The position numbers were made by a program, and so were the translations under genes. The notes under the pieces are model-generated. The model was given only the letters and a program-made list of their open reading frames with translations. It made no database searches and was not told the DNA's origin. A stretch of DNA of 64,000 bases, taken from the NCBI RefSeq assembly GCF_000981805.1, contig NZ_CP011132.1, positions 5,332,001 to 5,396,000 of the forward strand. Reading direction: 5' to 3'. Below are positions 14,746 to 23,357 of this stretch, in pieces (the first letter of the stretch is position 1; each line of letters opens with the position of its first letter). The DNA comes from Citrobacter amalonaticus Y19. GTDB lineage: Bacteria > Pseudomonadota > Gammaproteobacteria > Enterobacterales > Enterobacteriaceae.

Positions 14746-16209
14746 TTAAAGCAAAACGAGAGGCATCCAGATAAGCCCGGTCGCCAGCAGCAGCACCAGG
14801 AAAATCAGGCCGAAAATTGCCCCCAGCCGCCAGTAGTCCACTGTCGGCAGATAACCGCTACCATAGTAGATAGGGCTTGGACCGGTCGCATACGGGGTGA
14901 GAATGCTGCCCAGACCAATAGCCGCACCGACCATCAGGCAGAATACCGGTAATGGAATTTCCGGCATCGCCAGCGCGGCAGCGATCATCATGGGTGCCAG
15001 CGCGGAAGTGTAGGCGGTTGCACTGGCAAAGAAGTAACGTAACAGCCAGAACACGACGATCAGCGCGATCATCACCATCACCGGTGAGTAGCCGCTTAAC
15101 CCGCTGGCCAGCAGTTTGCCAAACCAGGTGATAAAGCCGGTGTTGTTCAGTCCGGTTGCGAGGGTGATGAGCGAGGCCAGCCAGAAGAAGACGTTCCACG
15201 CCGATTTATTACTGACGATGTCATCCCAGGTGATGATGCGCAGTACCAGCATCAGGGCGACGACGCTGTAACCGACCATGGCCGCGTCGATATAGTCTCC
15301 GCCGAAGATCCACAGCACCAGTGCGCCGACCATCAGCACCAGCATCTTTTTCTCACGCGAACAGAGCGGCCCCATCTCCTTCAGTTCCGACTCCGCCCAG
15401 CGCGGCACCTGATCGCCCGACTTCAGCACGGGTGGATACAGCACATAGGCGAGCCACGGCACCAGCAGAACCAGCAAAATGCTTAGCGGCAGCATGCCTA
15501 AGAACCAGTCGCCCCAGCTGAGCGCCGTATGGGAGGCGGTCTTCATCAGGCCAATCAGCAGCAGGTTTGGTGCCATTGCCGTCAGGAAAATAGCGCTGGT
15601 CACACAGTCGGCGGTGATCCCCATCCACATAATGTAAGAGCCGATGGAACGGGCGCTGGGATCGTTGGGTTGTGAGTTATAGAGCGGCGGCAGGTTGCGG
15701 ATAATCGGGTAGATGATCCCAGCGCCGCGTGCGGAGTTAGACGGTGTAACAGGGGCGAGGATCAGTTCGGAGAACATCACCGCGTAGCCGAGAAACAGCG
15801 TGCGATGCCCCATTTTTTTCACCAGCATCAGCGCGATACGCCGACCAAGGCCGGTTTTTTCATACCCGGTGCCAAACATAAAGGCGGCGAAAATCAGCCA
15901 GATAACCGAGTTAGAAAAACCAGAAACCGCCCACGAAAGTGCTTTAGAGGTAAATTTGAAGCCGTCCTGGGCGAGCTGTTCCGGGCTGAACAACAGCCAC
16001 GGCGAGAGGACTGCGATGATCGATATCCCAATCATTGCCACAACTGCGCCGGGTACAGGTTCCAGAATGAGTCCCACGATGACGCCGGTAAAGACCGCAA
16101 AGTAGAGCCAGGTGTGGCTCTCAAGACCGGTGGGGACGGGCAAAACAGCAATAATGGCGATGACCACCAGCGGAGCCAGATATCGCCACCAACCAGATAA
16201 AGGTGCCAT
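14746..16209 (-). CDS. ttdT: L-tartrate/succinate antiporter
   Basis: This 487-residue inner-membrane carrier has the same length as E. coli TtdT (YgjE). It belongs to the DASS/CitT family with 12 or more hydrophobic segments. Family signatures include VTPSNSARGAGIIYPIIRNL and the C-terminal LTPYATGPSPIYYGSGYLP. It imports L-tartrate in exchange for succinate made by fumarate respiration during anaerobic growth. It follows ttdB by 48 bases. Confidence 0.96.
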   Translation of the reverse strand: MAPLSGWWRYLAPLVVIAIIAVLPVPTGLESHTWLYFAVFTGVIVGLILEPVPGAVVAMIGISIIAVLSPWLLFSPEQLAQDGFKFTSKALSWAVSGFSNSVIWLIFAAFMFGTGYEKTGLGRRIALMLVKKMGHRTLFLGYAVMFSELILAPVTPSNSARGAGIIYPIIRNLPPLYNSQPNDPSARSIGSYIMWMGITADCVTSAIFLTAMAPNLLLIGLMKTASHTALSWGDWFLGMLPLSILLVLLVPWLAYVLYPPVLKSGDQVPRWAESELKEMGPLCSREKKMLVLMVGALVLWIFGGDYIDAAMVGYSVVALMLVLRIITWDDIVSNKSAWNVFFWLASLITLATGLNNTGFITWFGKLLASGLSGYSPVMVMIALIVVFWLLRYFFASATAYTSALAPMMIAAALAMPEIPLPVFCLMVGAAIGLGSILTPYATGPSPIYYGSGYLPTVDYWRLGAIFGLIFLVLLLATGLIWMPLVLL

Positions 16210-16257
16210 TGTCGTATCCCTGCGAAAAAGGGAGAGGCACAGGCCTCTCCGGAAGGG

Positions 16258-16863
16258 TTATTTGATGTAATGCACGTGTTCGCAGATTTCGTCGACGATG
16301 GGACCGCGACGTTCGGCGAACTGTTTTTTGTTTTCGGCGATCAGGTTGTTGCCGTGGGTGTCGATAGAGACAATCAGCGGACCGAACTCTTTCACCCGGC
16401 AAACCCAGAGGGATTCCGGCATGCCGAGTTCCATCCAGTGCACTTCTTCAATCTCTTCGACCTGGGTCGCAGCAACAACTGCGCAGCCCGCCGGGAAGAT
16501 CACATGTAGCGCTTTAAATTTCTGGCAGCCTTCTTCCGTCAGCGGCCCCATGCCGCCTTTACCTACCACCAGTTTGACGCCCGTCTGCTCAATGAACTCT
16601 TTTTCAAAGGCTTCCATACGCATACTGGTGGTCGGACCGACGGAGACCATTTCCCATTTTTCACCGTTCTTACGCACAATGGGGCCGGCATGGAAAATCG
16701 CTTTGCCATTGAGGTCGTAGGGGATCGGGCGCTTCAGTTCGATCAGTCGGCGGTGGCAGACGTCGCGGCAGGTCACCAGCGTACCGGTCAGATAGATCAC
16801 ATCGCCAACGCGGATGTCTTCCAGGTCTTCGGCTTTGATCGGGGTTGTGAGGATCTTTTTCAT
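16258..16863 (-). CDS. ttdB: L(+)-tartrate dehydratase beta subunit
   Basis: This 201-residue protein is the class I fumarase C-terminal-type subunit. KKILTTPIKAEDLEDIRVGD and the substrate-binding GPTTSMRMEAFEKEFIEQ (Thr/Ser/Arg) are present, as is KGGMG. With TtdA it forms an alpha2-beta2 enzyme converting L-tartrate to oxaloacetate. Its start overlaps the ttdA stop by four bases (ATGA). Confidence 0.97.
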   Translation of the reverse strand: MKKILTTPIKAEDLEDIRVGDVIYLTGTLVTCRDVCHRRLIELKRPIPYDLNGKAIFHAGPIVRKNGEKWEMVSVGPTTSMRMEAFEKEFIEQTGVKLVVGKGGMGPLTEEGCQKFKALHVIFPAGCAVVAATQVEEIEEVHWMELGMPESLWVCRVKEFGPLIVSIDTHGNNLIAENKKQFAERRGPIVDEICEHVHYIK

Positions 16864-17771
16864 AACGCGCTCCGGGTGTGAGACAGGTTTTCGAAGGAGA
16901 GGTCAGAATGGACCAGCAGCGTACCGCGACGGTGCGCCCAGCAGCCGGTGGAGACGGCGACGCCAATGGTTGACGGGTGACGCGCGGCGGATTCGATATG
17001 CACGCCCATCACGGAACTGTTGCCGGTGAGCCCTTGCGGACCAATGCCCAGCCGGTTTAGTCCCTCTTCCAGACGCAACTCAAGCTCTGCCGCTTTTGGA
17101 TTTGGATGGCGAGAGCCAATCGGGCGCAATACTGCTTTGCGCGACAGTACGGCGGCGGTTTCAACGGAGGTGGCGATACCCACGCCGACCAGCACTGGCG
17201 GGCAGGCGTTGACGGCCAGCGTCGAGATGTTTTCAAAGACGAATTTCACTACGCCTTCATAACCTTCGGAAGGCATCAGTACTTTGGAGCGCCCCGGCAG
17301 CGTGCAACCGCCACCGGCCATGTAGACTTCAATTTCCGCGTCATCGCCGTCGGGCACAATATCCCAGGTTACCCACGGTACGCCGCTACCGGTGTTTTTA
17401 CCGGTATTCACTTCGTCAAAAATTTCTACGGCGTTGTGGCGCAGCGGCGCTTTCACTGTGGCATCTTCCACCGCTTGCTTGAGAATGCTTTGTAACTCAC
17501 CCAGCAGCGGGAAACGGGAACCAACCTTCACGAAGAACATGATCTCACCGGTGTCCTGGCAGGCCGGACGGTTAAGATCAATCGCCTTTTGCATGTTGTC
17601 GAACATCGTGTGGTAGATGATTTGCCCCATCTTTGATGTTTCGGCATCCCGTAGCTGTTTTAATTTGTCCACCACATCGTCGGGCATACGAGTGGAAATC
17701 ATGGCGGTAAAGTTGGCGACTATTTCCGTCAGCGTATTAACCGCATTTTGATTATTTTGATTGCTCATCAT
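16860..17771 (-). CDS. ttdA: L(+)-tartrate dehydratase alpha subunit
   Basis: This 303-residue protein matches E. coli TtdA in length and almost residue for residue. It carries the oxygen-sensitive [4Fe-4S] cluster; ligands are Cys71 in RPACQDTGE, one Cys in AVNACPPVL and one in VSTGCWAHRR. It is the first gene of ttdABT. The 195-base gap to divergent ttdR holds the promoters; I did not find a convincing FNR palindrome there. Confidence 0.97.
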   Translation of the reverse strand: MMSNQNNQNAVNTLTEIVANFTAMISTRMPDDVVDKLKQLRDAETSKMGQIIYHTMFDNMQKAIDLNRPACQDTGEIMFFVKVGSRFPLLGELQSILKQAVEDATVKAPLRHNAVEIFDEVNTGKNTGSGVPWVTWDIVPDGDDAEIEVYMAGGGCTLPGRSKVLMPSEGYEGVVKFVFENISTLAVNACPPVLVGVGIATSVETAAVLSRKAVLRPIGSRHPNPKAAELELRLEEGLNRLGIGPQGLTGNSSVMGVHIESAARHPSTIGVAVSTGCWAHRRGTLLVHSDLSFENLSHTRSAL

Positions 17772-17981
17772 GTCAACTCCAGTTCTTTTATTTTTCTGGA
17801 AATAAATTCTCCTTCACAAACTACCATTAAATGTGTGGTTTTATATTATTTGCCACTGTGTATATGCAATTAACAGTTCGTGAATGATGCTGAAGAAAGA
17901 TGATGAAAATTGAGCAAAGGCAGAGATTAACCGTAGATTGCGAATTACACTTCAGGTATCAATTTCATGGATAACCCGAAA

Positions 17982-18914
17982 ATGCTTAAAAACTGGCCCT
18001 TAGCCAAAGACCTTCAGGTGCTGGTGGAAATTGTCCATACGGGTAGCTTTAGCGCAGCGGCATGCGCCCTCGGACAAACGCCTGCCTTTGTGACGAAGCG
18101 GATTCAGATCCTGGAAACCACGCTCGACACCACGCTGCTTAACCGCTCGGCGCGCGGTGTGGCGCTGACGGAAAGTGGTCAGCGCTGTTACGAACAGGCG
18201 CTGGCGATCCTCACGCAATATCAACGCCTGATTGACGAGGTGACGCAAATCAAAACGCGTCCGGAAGGGATGATTCGTATCGGCTGTAGCTTCGGGTTTG
18301 GCCGCAGTCACATTGCGCCCGCGATTACCGAACTGATGCGCAATTATCCTGAGTTACAGGTTCATTTTGAACTCTTCGATCGGCAAATTGATTTGGTTCA
18401 GGATAATATCGATCTTGATATTCGTATTAACGATGAAATTCCGGATTATTATATTGCGCATTTGTTAACAAAGAATAAAAGAATATTGTGTGCCTCCCCC
18501 GGATATTTACAAAAATATCCTGAGCCAAAAACCTTGCAGGAATTAATTCACCACGATTGTCTGGTGACAAAAGAGCGTGACATGACTCACGGAATATGGG
18601 AACTGGGAAATGGCACGACGAAAAAATCGGTCAAAGTGAGCGGGCATCTCTCTTCCAACAGCGGTGAGGTCGTTCTGCAATGGGCGCTGGAAGGGAAAGG
18701 CATCATGTTGCGTTCAGAGTGGGATGTGCAACCGTTTCTGGCGAGCGGCAAACTGGTGCGAGTGTTGCCGGAGTACGCGCAGAGCGCCAACATCTGGGCG
18801 GTTTATCAGGAGCCGCTGTATCGCAGCGTGAAGCTCAGAGTCTGCGTGGAGTTTCTGGCAGCATGGTGTCAGCAGCGATTAGGCAAACCGGACGAAGGTT
18901 ATCAGGTGCTGTAG
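17982..18914 (+). CDS. ttdR: LysR-type activator of tartrate utilisation
   Basis: This is a 310-residue protein if started at MLKNWPLAKD, as in E. coli; an upstream in-frame ATG at 17967 would add five residues. The N-terminal winged helix-turn-helix reads SFSAAACALGQTPAFVTKRI and the effector domain follows from about residue 90. E. coli TtdR activates ttdABT anaerobically in the presence of tartrate, and the divergent position here supports the same role. Bases 18400-18500 are markedly AT-richer than the rest of the gene, but the protein sequence there is conserved. Confidence 0.94.
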   Translation: MLKNWPLAKDLQVLVEIVHTGSFSAAACALGQTPAFVTKRIQILETTLDTTLLNRSARGVALTESGQRCYEQALAILTQYQRLIDEVTQIKTRPEGMIRIGCSFGFGRSHIAPAITELMRNYPELQVHFELFDRQIDLVQDNIDLDIRINDEIPDYYIAHLLTKNKRILCASPGYLQKYPEPKTLQELIHHDCLVTKERDMTHGIWELGNGTTKKSVKVSGHLSSNSGEVVLQWALEGKGIMLRSEWDVQPFLASGKLVRVLPEYAQSANIWAVYQEPLYRSVKLRVCVEFLAAWCQQRLGKPDEGYQVL

Positions 18915-18947
18915 GCCGGGCTGGACAATGCCATTTTCCGGCCAACC

Positions 18948-19565
18948 TTATTCGGGATCTTTCTCGCGTCTCTTGCGCAGTTTGGTCCAGATTTTTGTCT
19001 CCTGGCGGCGCCACAGACGCTGGATGTTGTCATGATGACGCAGCAAAATCAGGCACGACAGCATGGAGACCGGGAAGGTGAACTGCGGTTTGAACCACCA
19101 GACATAGAACGGCGCAATCAGTGCGCTGACAATCGCCCCCAGCGATGAATAACCGCTCAACAGAACGGTGAGCAACCAGGTGCCCGCCATCACGCCGGTG
19201 AGATCCCAGCCGATAGGGGCGATAGCGCCAAAGGCCGTCGCCACACCTTTCCCACCTTTGAAACCGAAGAATACTGGCCAGATATGCCCCAGACAGGCGG
19301 CGATGGCGATAAGACCCAGCCAGAACGGGCTGACACCCAGCGCATACGCGCCCCAGACGGGCAACATCCCTTTCAGGACGTCGAAAATCAGGACCGCTAC
19401 GGCTGCTCCCTTGCCACCGATTCGTAACACGTTGGTCGCGCCTGGGTTACCGGAGCCGCTGCTACGCGGGTCGGGCAAGCCAGCAATGCGGCAGACCAGA
19501 ATGGCACTGGAAATGGAGCCGCAGAGGTACGCGAAGAGGATCATTCCAGGCGCGATTGCACTCAT
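18948..19565 (-). CDS. plsY: Acyl-phosphate:glycerol-3-phosphate acyltransferase
   Basis: This 205-residue inner-membrane protein starts at MSAIAPGMIL (the frame is open 19 codons further up). It makes lysophosphatidic acid from acyl phosphate. The three PlsY motifs are visible: SGNPGATNVLR, GGKGVATAFG with its Gly-rich phosphate loop, and LLRHHDNIQRL near the C-terminus. Five membrane spans are predicted. It is divergent from folB. The acyltransferase of the next step, plsC, is also in this window at 54.0 kb. Confidence 0.97.
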   Translation of the reverse strand: MSAIAPGMILFAYLCGSISSAILVCRIAGLPDPRSSGSGNPGATNVLRIGGKGAAVAVLIFDVLKGMLPVWGAYALGVSPFWLGLIAIAACLGHIWPVFFGFKGGKGVATAFGAIAPIGWDLTGVMAGTWLLTVLLSGYSSLGAIVSALIAPFYVWWFKPQFTFPVSMLSCLILLRHHDNIQRLWRRQETKIWTKLRKRREKDPE

Positions 19566-19671
19566 AAGCTGTTCCGTTTTGAAAATGTCGTGTAAAACGC
19601 TACTTCTGTGGATAATACGCATATTTCGCCGGAAGTGGTATCCGGGTTAGCCAAAAAGCAGGCAGGTCGTG

Positions 19672-20037
19672 ATGGATATTGTATTTATAGAGCAACTTTC
19701 GGTAATCACCACTATTGGTGTTTACGACTGGGAACAGACGATTGAACAGAAGCTGGTGTTCGATATCGAAATGGCGTGGGATAACCGAAAATCAGCAAAA
19801 AGTGACGATGTCGCCGACTGCCTGAGCTACGCGGATATCGCTGAGACGATCGTGAGCCATGTTGAAGGTGGGCGTTTTGCGCTGGTGGAACGTGTTGCCG
19901 AAGAGGTGGCCGAGCTATTGCTTACGCGCTTTAACTCGCCGTGGGTGCGCATCAAGCTCAGTAAGCCTGGCGCGGTGGCGCGCGCGGCCAATGTGGGCGT
20001 AATCATTGAGCGTAGCAATAATCTGAAAGAAAAATAA
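19672..20037 (+). CDS. folB: Dihydroneopterin aldolase
   Basis: This 121-residue enzyme of folate synthesis cleaves dihydroneopterin to 6-hydroxymethyl-dihydropterin and glycolaldehyde. MDIVFIEQLSVITTIGVYDWE with catalytic Glu22-type and Tyr residues, and KLSKPGAVARAANVGVIIER with the catalytic Lys, are present. A GTG directly upstream (19669) is in frame, but ATG 19672 matches E. coli. The plsY-folB intergenic region is 106 bases and holds both promoters. Confidence 0.97.
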   Translation: MDIVFIEQLSVITTIGVYDWEQTIEQKLVFDIEMAWDNRKSAKSDDVADCLSYADIAETIVSHVEGGRFALVERVAEEVAELLLTRFNSPWVRIKLSKPGAVARAANVGVIIERSNNLKEK

Positions 20038-20075
20038 TTGTCTTCATATTTGTTAAACCAAACGGATATAAAAGA

Positions 20076-20218
20076 GTCCTATACCCGTCATACTTCAGGT
20101 TGTATGTGCGTTGGCTGCTCGCGTTCATCCCAGTGCTTACTCAGGGAAGCTCCCGGGGATTGCTGTTCAAAGCCCTTTGGGCTTTGTCCTGCAACTTGAA
20201 TTATTTAAGGTATAAGAC
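20076..20218. repeat. Divergent ERIC-like palindromic element
   Basis: The element is bounded by GTCCTATACC (20076-20085) and the near-complement GGTATAAGAC (20209-20218). Its middle resembles ERIC (GCGTTGGCTGCTCGCGTTCA, then AGCTCCCGGGGATTG), but the right half contains an extra palindrome, CAAAGCCCTTTGGGCTTTG. It lies between folB and uppP and probably forms a long hairpin in read-through RNA. Confidence 0.7.
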
Positions 20219-20262
20219 TGGATCTTTTTGTGCAGTAGATTTTTCTATTTAGGGGTTTATTG

Positions 20263-21084
20263 ATGAGCGATATGCACTCGCTGCTGATTGCGGCAATTTT
20301 GGGTGTGGTCGAAGGATTGACGGAGTTTTTGCCAGTTTCCAGTACCGGGCACATGATCATTGTGGGCCATCTGCTGGGATTTGAGGGGGATACGGCAAAG
20401 ACGTTTGAAGTGGTGATCCAGTTGGGATCCATTCTTGCGGTGGTGGTGATGTTCTGGCGGCGTCTGTTTGGCCTGATCGGCATTCACTTTGGTCGTCCGC
20501 TACAGCGCGAAGGGGAAAGTAAAGGTCGTCTAACGCTGATCCACATTCTGCTGGGGATGATCCCGGCCGTGGTACTGGGACTGGTCTTCCACGATACGAT
20601 TAAATCGCTGTTTAACCCGATTAATGTGATGTATGCGCTGGTGGTAGGGGGGTTACTGCTGATCGCCGCAGAGTGTCTGAAGCCGAAAGAACCGCGCGCA
20701 CCGGGTCTGGATGACATGACTTACCGTCAGGCGTTCATGATTGGTTGCTTCCAGTGTCTGGCGCTGTGGCCGGGTTTCTCCCGCTCCGGGGCGACTATTT
20801 CCGGTGGGATGCTGATGGGCGTGAGCCGTTACGCGGCGTCTGAATTTTCATTCCTGCTGGCAGTACCGATGATGATGGGGGCTACCGCGCTGGATCTCTA
20901 CAAAAGCTGGTCGTTCCTGACGGTGGCGGATATCCCGATGTTTGCCGTCGGTTTTGTCACTGCCTTCGTGGTCGCGCTGGTTGCCATCAAAACCTTCCTG
21001 CAGTTGATTAAGCGGATCTCGTTCATTCCGTTCGCAATCTATCGCTTTATCGTCGCCGCGGCGGTTTACGTGGTGTTCTTCTGA
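20263..21084 (+). CDS. uppP: Undecaprenyl-diphosphatase (bacitracin resistance)
   Basis: This 273-residue inner-membrane phosphatase is also called BacA. It recycles undecaprenyl diphosphate to the monophosphate carrier for peptidoglycan and O-antigen. The catalytic motifs are EGLTEFLPVSSTGHM near the N-terminus and WPGFSRSGATISGG in the middle. About eight hydrophobic spans are visible. The start is ATG 20263; a TTG directly before it is in frame but shorter homology supports ATG. Confidence 0.97.
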   Translation: MSDMHSLLIAAILGVVEGLTEFLPVSSTGHMIIVGHLLGFEGDTAKTFEVVIQLGSILAVVVMFWRRLFGLIGIHFGRPLQREGESKGRLTLIHILLGMIPAVVLGLVFHDTIKSLFNPINVMYALVVGGLLLIAAECLKPKEPRAPGLDDMTYRQAFMIGCFQCLALWPGFSRSGATISGGMLMGVSRYAASEFSFLLAVPMMMGATALDLYKSWSFLTVADIPMFAVGFVTAFVVALVAIKTFLQLIKRISFIPFAIYRFIVAAAVYVVFF

Positions 21085-21095
21085 CCGATCTCTCA

Positions 21096-21180
21096 TGCCG
21101 GATGGTGGCGTAAACACCTTATCCGGCCTACGCGTTGAGATGCGATACCGTAGGCCGGATAAGCGCAGCGCCATCCGGCA
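21096..21180. repeat. REP/BIME pair
   Basis: Two inverted REP units (TGCCGGATGGTGGCG ... CTTATCCGGCCTAC, and GTAGGCCGGATAAGCGCAGC ... CATCCGGCA) fill the gap between the convergent genes uppP and cca. Confidence 0.9.
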
Positions 21181-21188
21181 TTCACACC

Positions 21189-22430
21189 TTAACTGATCGC
21201 CTTCGGGAAACGGGTCTCTTTCCAGTGGGCCAGCGCCGCAATCCGACGCCGGGTCAGCTCTTCACGAATCTCAATGCCTTTAAATCCGGCCTCGACAACG
21301 TCTTTGGTGGGGACAGACTGTGCGACTTCCCACGCTTCGCGCAGTAAACGTCCCTGCGGATAATCCGCGGCTTCAAACCCCGTCCGTCCGCGTACGTCGG
21401 CTTCGCTGGTGAGCGCAATCTGCTCCACACGCTGCGGTTTACGCCAGGCGTCGATCGAATCAAACAGTTTCACGATGGTTTTAGGTTGCAGTATCGGGAA
21501 GGTGTGGATGAGATCGTGGAACTCCGCCACCAGTTTGGCTAAGTCGCGAATTTCATTCGGTACGCGCAGGCGCTGGCACAACTGCTCAACCAGCCTGACG
21601 CCCGCCGGGCCGTGCCCGTGGTGGCGCGGCCAGAGCTCCGGCGGCGTCAGGCCTTTGCCGAGGTCGTGACACAGCGTGGCGAAACGCACGTCAACCGCGG
21701 GGCTGAGCAGCGCCGCCATCGACAGCGTCATCAGGGTATGAATCCCGGTATCGATTTCCGGGTGCCATTTCGCCGGGGCCGGGACGCCAAACAGCGCATC
21801 GACCTCCGGGAACAACACGCGTAGCGCGCCGCAGTCGCGTAAGACCTGGAAATAGACCTGCGGGTTGCGCGTGGTTAACGCGTTCTCGGTCTCTTTCCAG
21901 ACGCGTTCTGCCGTCAGATGCTCCAGCTCACCGGCGTGCGTCATTTCGCGCATCAGCGCCATGGTTTCGTCAGCAATACGGAAGCTCAGATGCGCATAGC
22001 GCGCAGCAAAGCGCGCCACGCGCAGTACGCGCAACGGATCTTCATTAAAGGCAGGTGAAACATGGCGCAACAGGCGTTTGTCCAGATCGCGGCGTCCCTG
22101 ATACGGATCGACAATCTGACCGTCATCATCTTGCGCCAGAGCGTTAATGGTCAGGTCACGGCGCTGGAGATCGTCTTCCAGCGTAACGTCCGGTGCGGCA
22201 TAGCAGGTGAATCCGGTATACCCCAACCCGGACTTACGTTCGGTACGCGCAAGGGCATACTCTTCATGGGTTTGCGGATGGAGAAAAACAGGAAAATCGC
22301 GACCTACCTGCTGGTAGCCCGCGTCGAGCATTTGTTGCGGTGTAGCGCCAACCACCACCCAATCTTTATCTTTAACCGGTAGCCCTAACAGCGTATCCCG
22401 AACCGCACCACCGACCAGATAAATCTTCAC
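21189..22430 (-). CDS. cca: CCA-adding tRNA nucleotidyltransferase with HD phosphohydrolase domain
   Basis: This is a 413-residue protein (E. coli 412). It adds or repairs the 3' CCA of tRNAs. YLVGGAVRDTLLG and KDKDWVVVGATP form the class II catalytic head, RRDLTINALAQD and ERVWKE-type motifs bind nucleotides, and LCHDLGKGLTPPELWPRHHGH is the C-terminal HD domain with 2',3'-cyclic phosphodiesterase and phosphatase activity. It stands alone, convergent with uppP. Confidence 0.97.
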   Translation of the reverse strand: MKIYLVGGAVRDTLLGLPVKDKDWVVVGATPQQMLDAGYQQVGRDFPVFLHPQTHEEYALARTERKSGLGYTGFTCYAAPDVTLEDDLQRRDLTINALAQDDDGQIVDPYQGRRDLDKRLLRHVSPAFNEDPLRVLRVARFAARYAHLSFRIADETMALMREMTHAGELEHLTAERVWKETENALTTRNPQVYFQVLRDCGALRVLFPEVDALFGVPAPAKWHPEIDTGIHTLMTLSMAALLSPAVDVRFATLCHDLGKGLTPPELWPRHHGHGPAGVRLVEQLCQRLRVPNEIRDLAKLVAEFHDLIHTFPILQPKTIVKLFDSIDAWRKPQRVEQIALTSEADVRGRTGFEAADYPQGRLLREAWEVAQSVPTKDVVEAGFKGIEIREELTRRRIAALAHWKETRFPKAIS

Positions 22431-22495
22431 GCCACACCACCTCTCCAGGGAAATACAATCCCTTAATCATATGACAGTGCGGCGGAGAAGGCGAT

Positions 22496-23116
22496 TTAGT
22501 TCATCCAGCGGTCTTTGCGTTTCCGGCTTGGGATCATGTGCGGCAGGATCAAACCAAGAAGCAGGCCGAGGCCCAGCACGCCGCCGCCATACATAAACCA
22601 CTGCATGATGATGGTGCGTTGCTTATCATCAAGCTGCAGATTTGCGGCGCTGACCTTTTTCTGCGCCACAATCAGCTCGTTCTTCAGCTTCTGGTTCTCT
22701 TCTTTCAGCCCGTTGATCACGCTGTCGCTCTGCGACACCTTCTGCTGCATTTCAGCGGTACGTTGATTCCAGGTGGTGTCGATATTGTTGAGCTTATCGG
22801 TCAGCGTTTTGACCTGATTTTCCAGATCCGGCACGCGGGTACGCAGGCTTGGCGTGCTGTTCAGCTCTTTCATCGGGATCCAGGCTGTCCGCCCGGTGCT
22901 GTCTTTGACCTGCGCATAGTTCGTGCTGGCGTCAGTTTGTAACAGTATGACTTCTTCGCCCGCGTTGACCGTGCCGACGAGGCGATAATTATCCCCCGGA
23001 CCGCTGCGGACCCAGGTGTTCAGTTCATCAGAGACATAGCGCTTTTCTTCGGCGTGTGACACGGCAGTAGCGCTAAGTGCGAGTAACATAAATCCAATCA
23101 GGCGTAATTTTGGCAT
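22496..23116 (-). CDS. ygiM: SH3-domain membrane protein YgiM
   Basis: This 206-residue protein has an N-terminal signal peptide (cleavage after AVSHA), a bacterial SH3 domain at about 25-90 (VRSGPGDNYRLVGTVNAGEEV), a long coiled coil at about 95-165 (ENQVKTLTDKLNNID ... GLKEENQKLKNELIVAQ) and one C-terminal membrane span with a short basic tail (RKRKDRWMN). The family is TIGR04211, with no firm function; periplasmic wall binding is inferred from the SH3 domain. The 66-base spacing to cca suggests possible co-transcription. Confidence 0.93.
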   Translation of the reverse strand: MPKLRLIGFMLLALSATAVSHAEEKRYVSDELNTWVRSGPGDNYRLVGTVNAGEEVILLQTDASTNYAQVKDSTGRTAWIPMKELNSTPSLRTRVPDLENQVKTLTDKLNNIDTTWNQRTAEMQQKVSQSDSVINGLKEENQKLKNELIVAQKKVSAANLQLDDKQRTIIMQWFMYGGGVLGLGLLLGLILPHMIPSRKRKDRWMN

Positions 23117-23357
23117 CAGGCTGTCGTTATTGTCATAGAAAGTGGAACGATAGTAGTGGTATCAGTGTCTCTACGCAAAGCATTCGACATCAATCGGAAT
23201 CATCTGTGTCCGCTTTACCGCTACTTCAAAACTTTTACGCCCGTCAAATTGCTCGTTGCATGGCAATTTGGCGCAAAATACTATCTACTGACAAAAAAGA
23301 TCACTGTAAGTTCGTCGTGATTCTCTCTTATGTGACATAACCGGTAAGTACAAGGCC

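Noticed and set aside
17772..17981. FNR and CRP sites in the ttdA-ttdR gap
   Set aside because: No sequence there matched TTGAT-N4-ATCAA or TGTGA-N6-TCACA well enough to report.
18400..18500. A/T-rich patch inside ttdR as a sign of recombination
   Set aside because: The encoded protein there is the same as in E. coli as I remember it, so a codon-level difference alone is not strong evidence.
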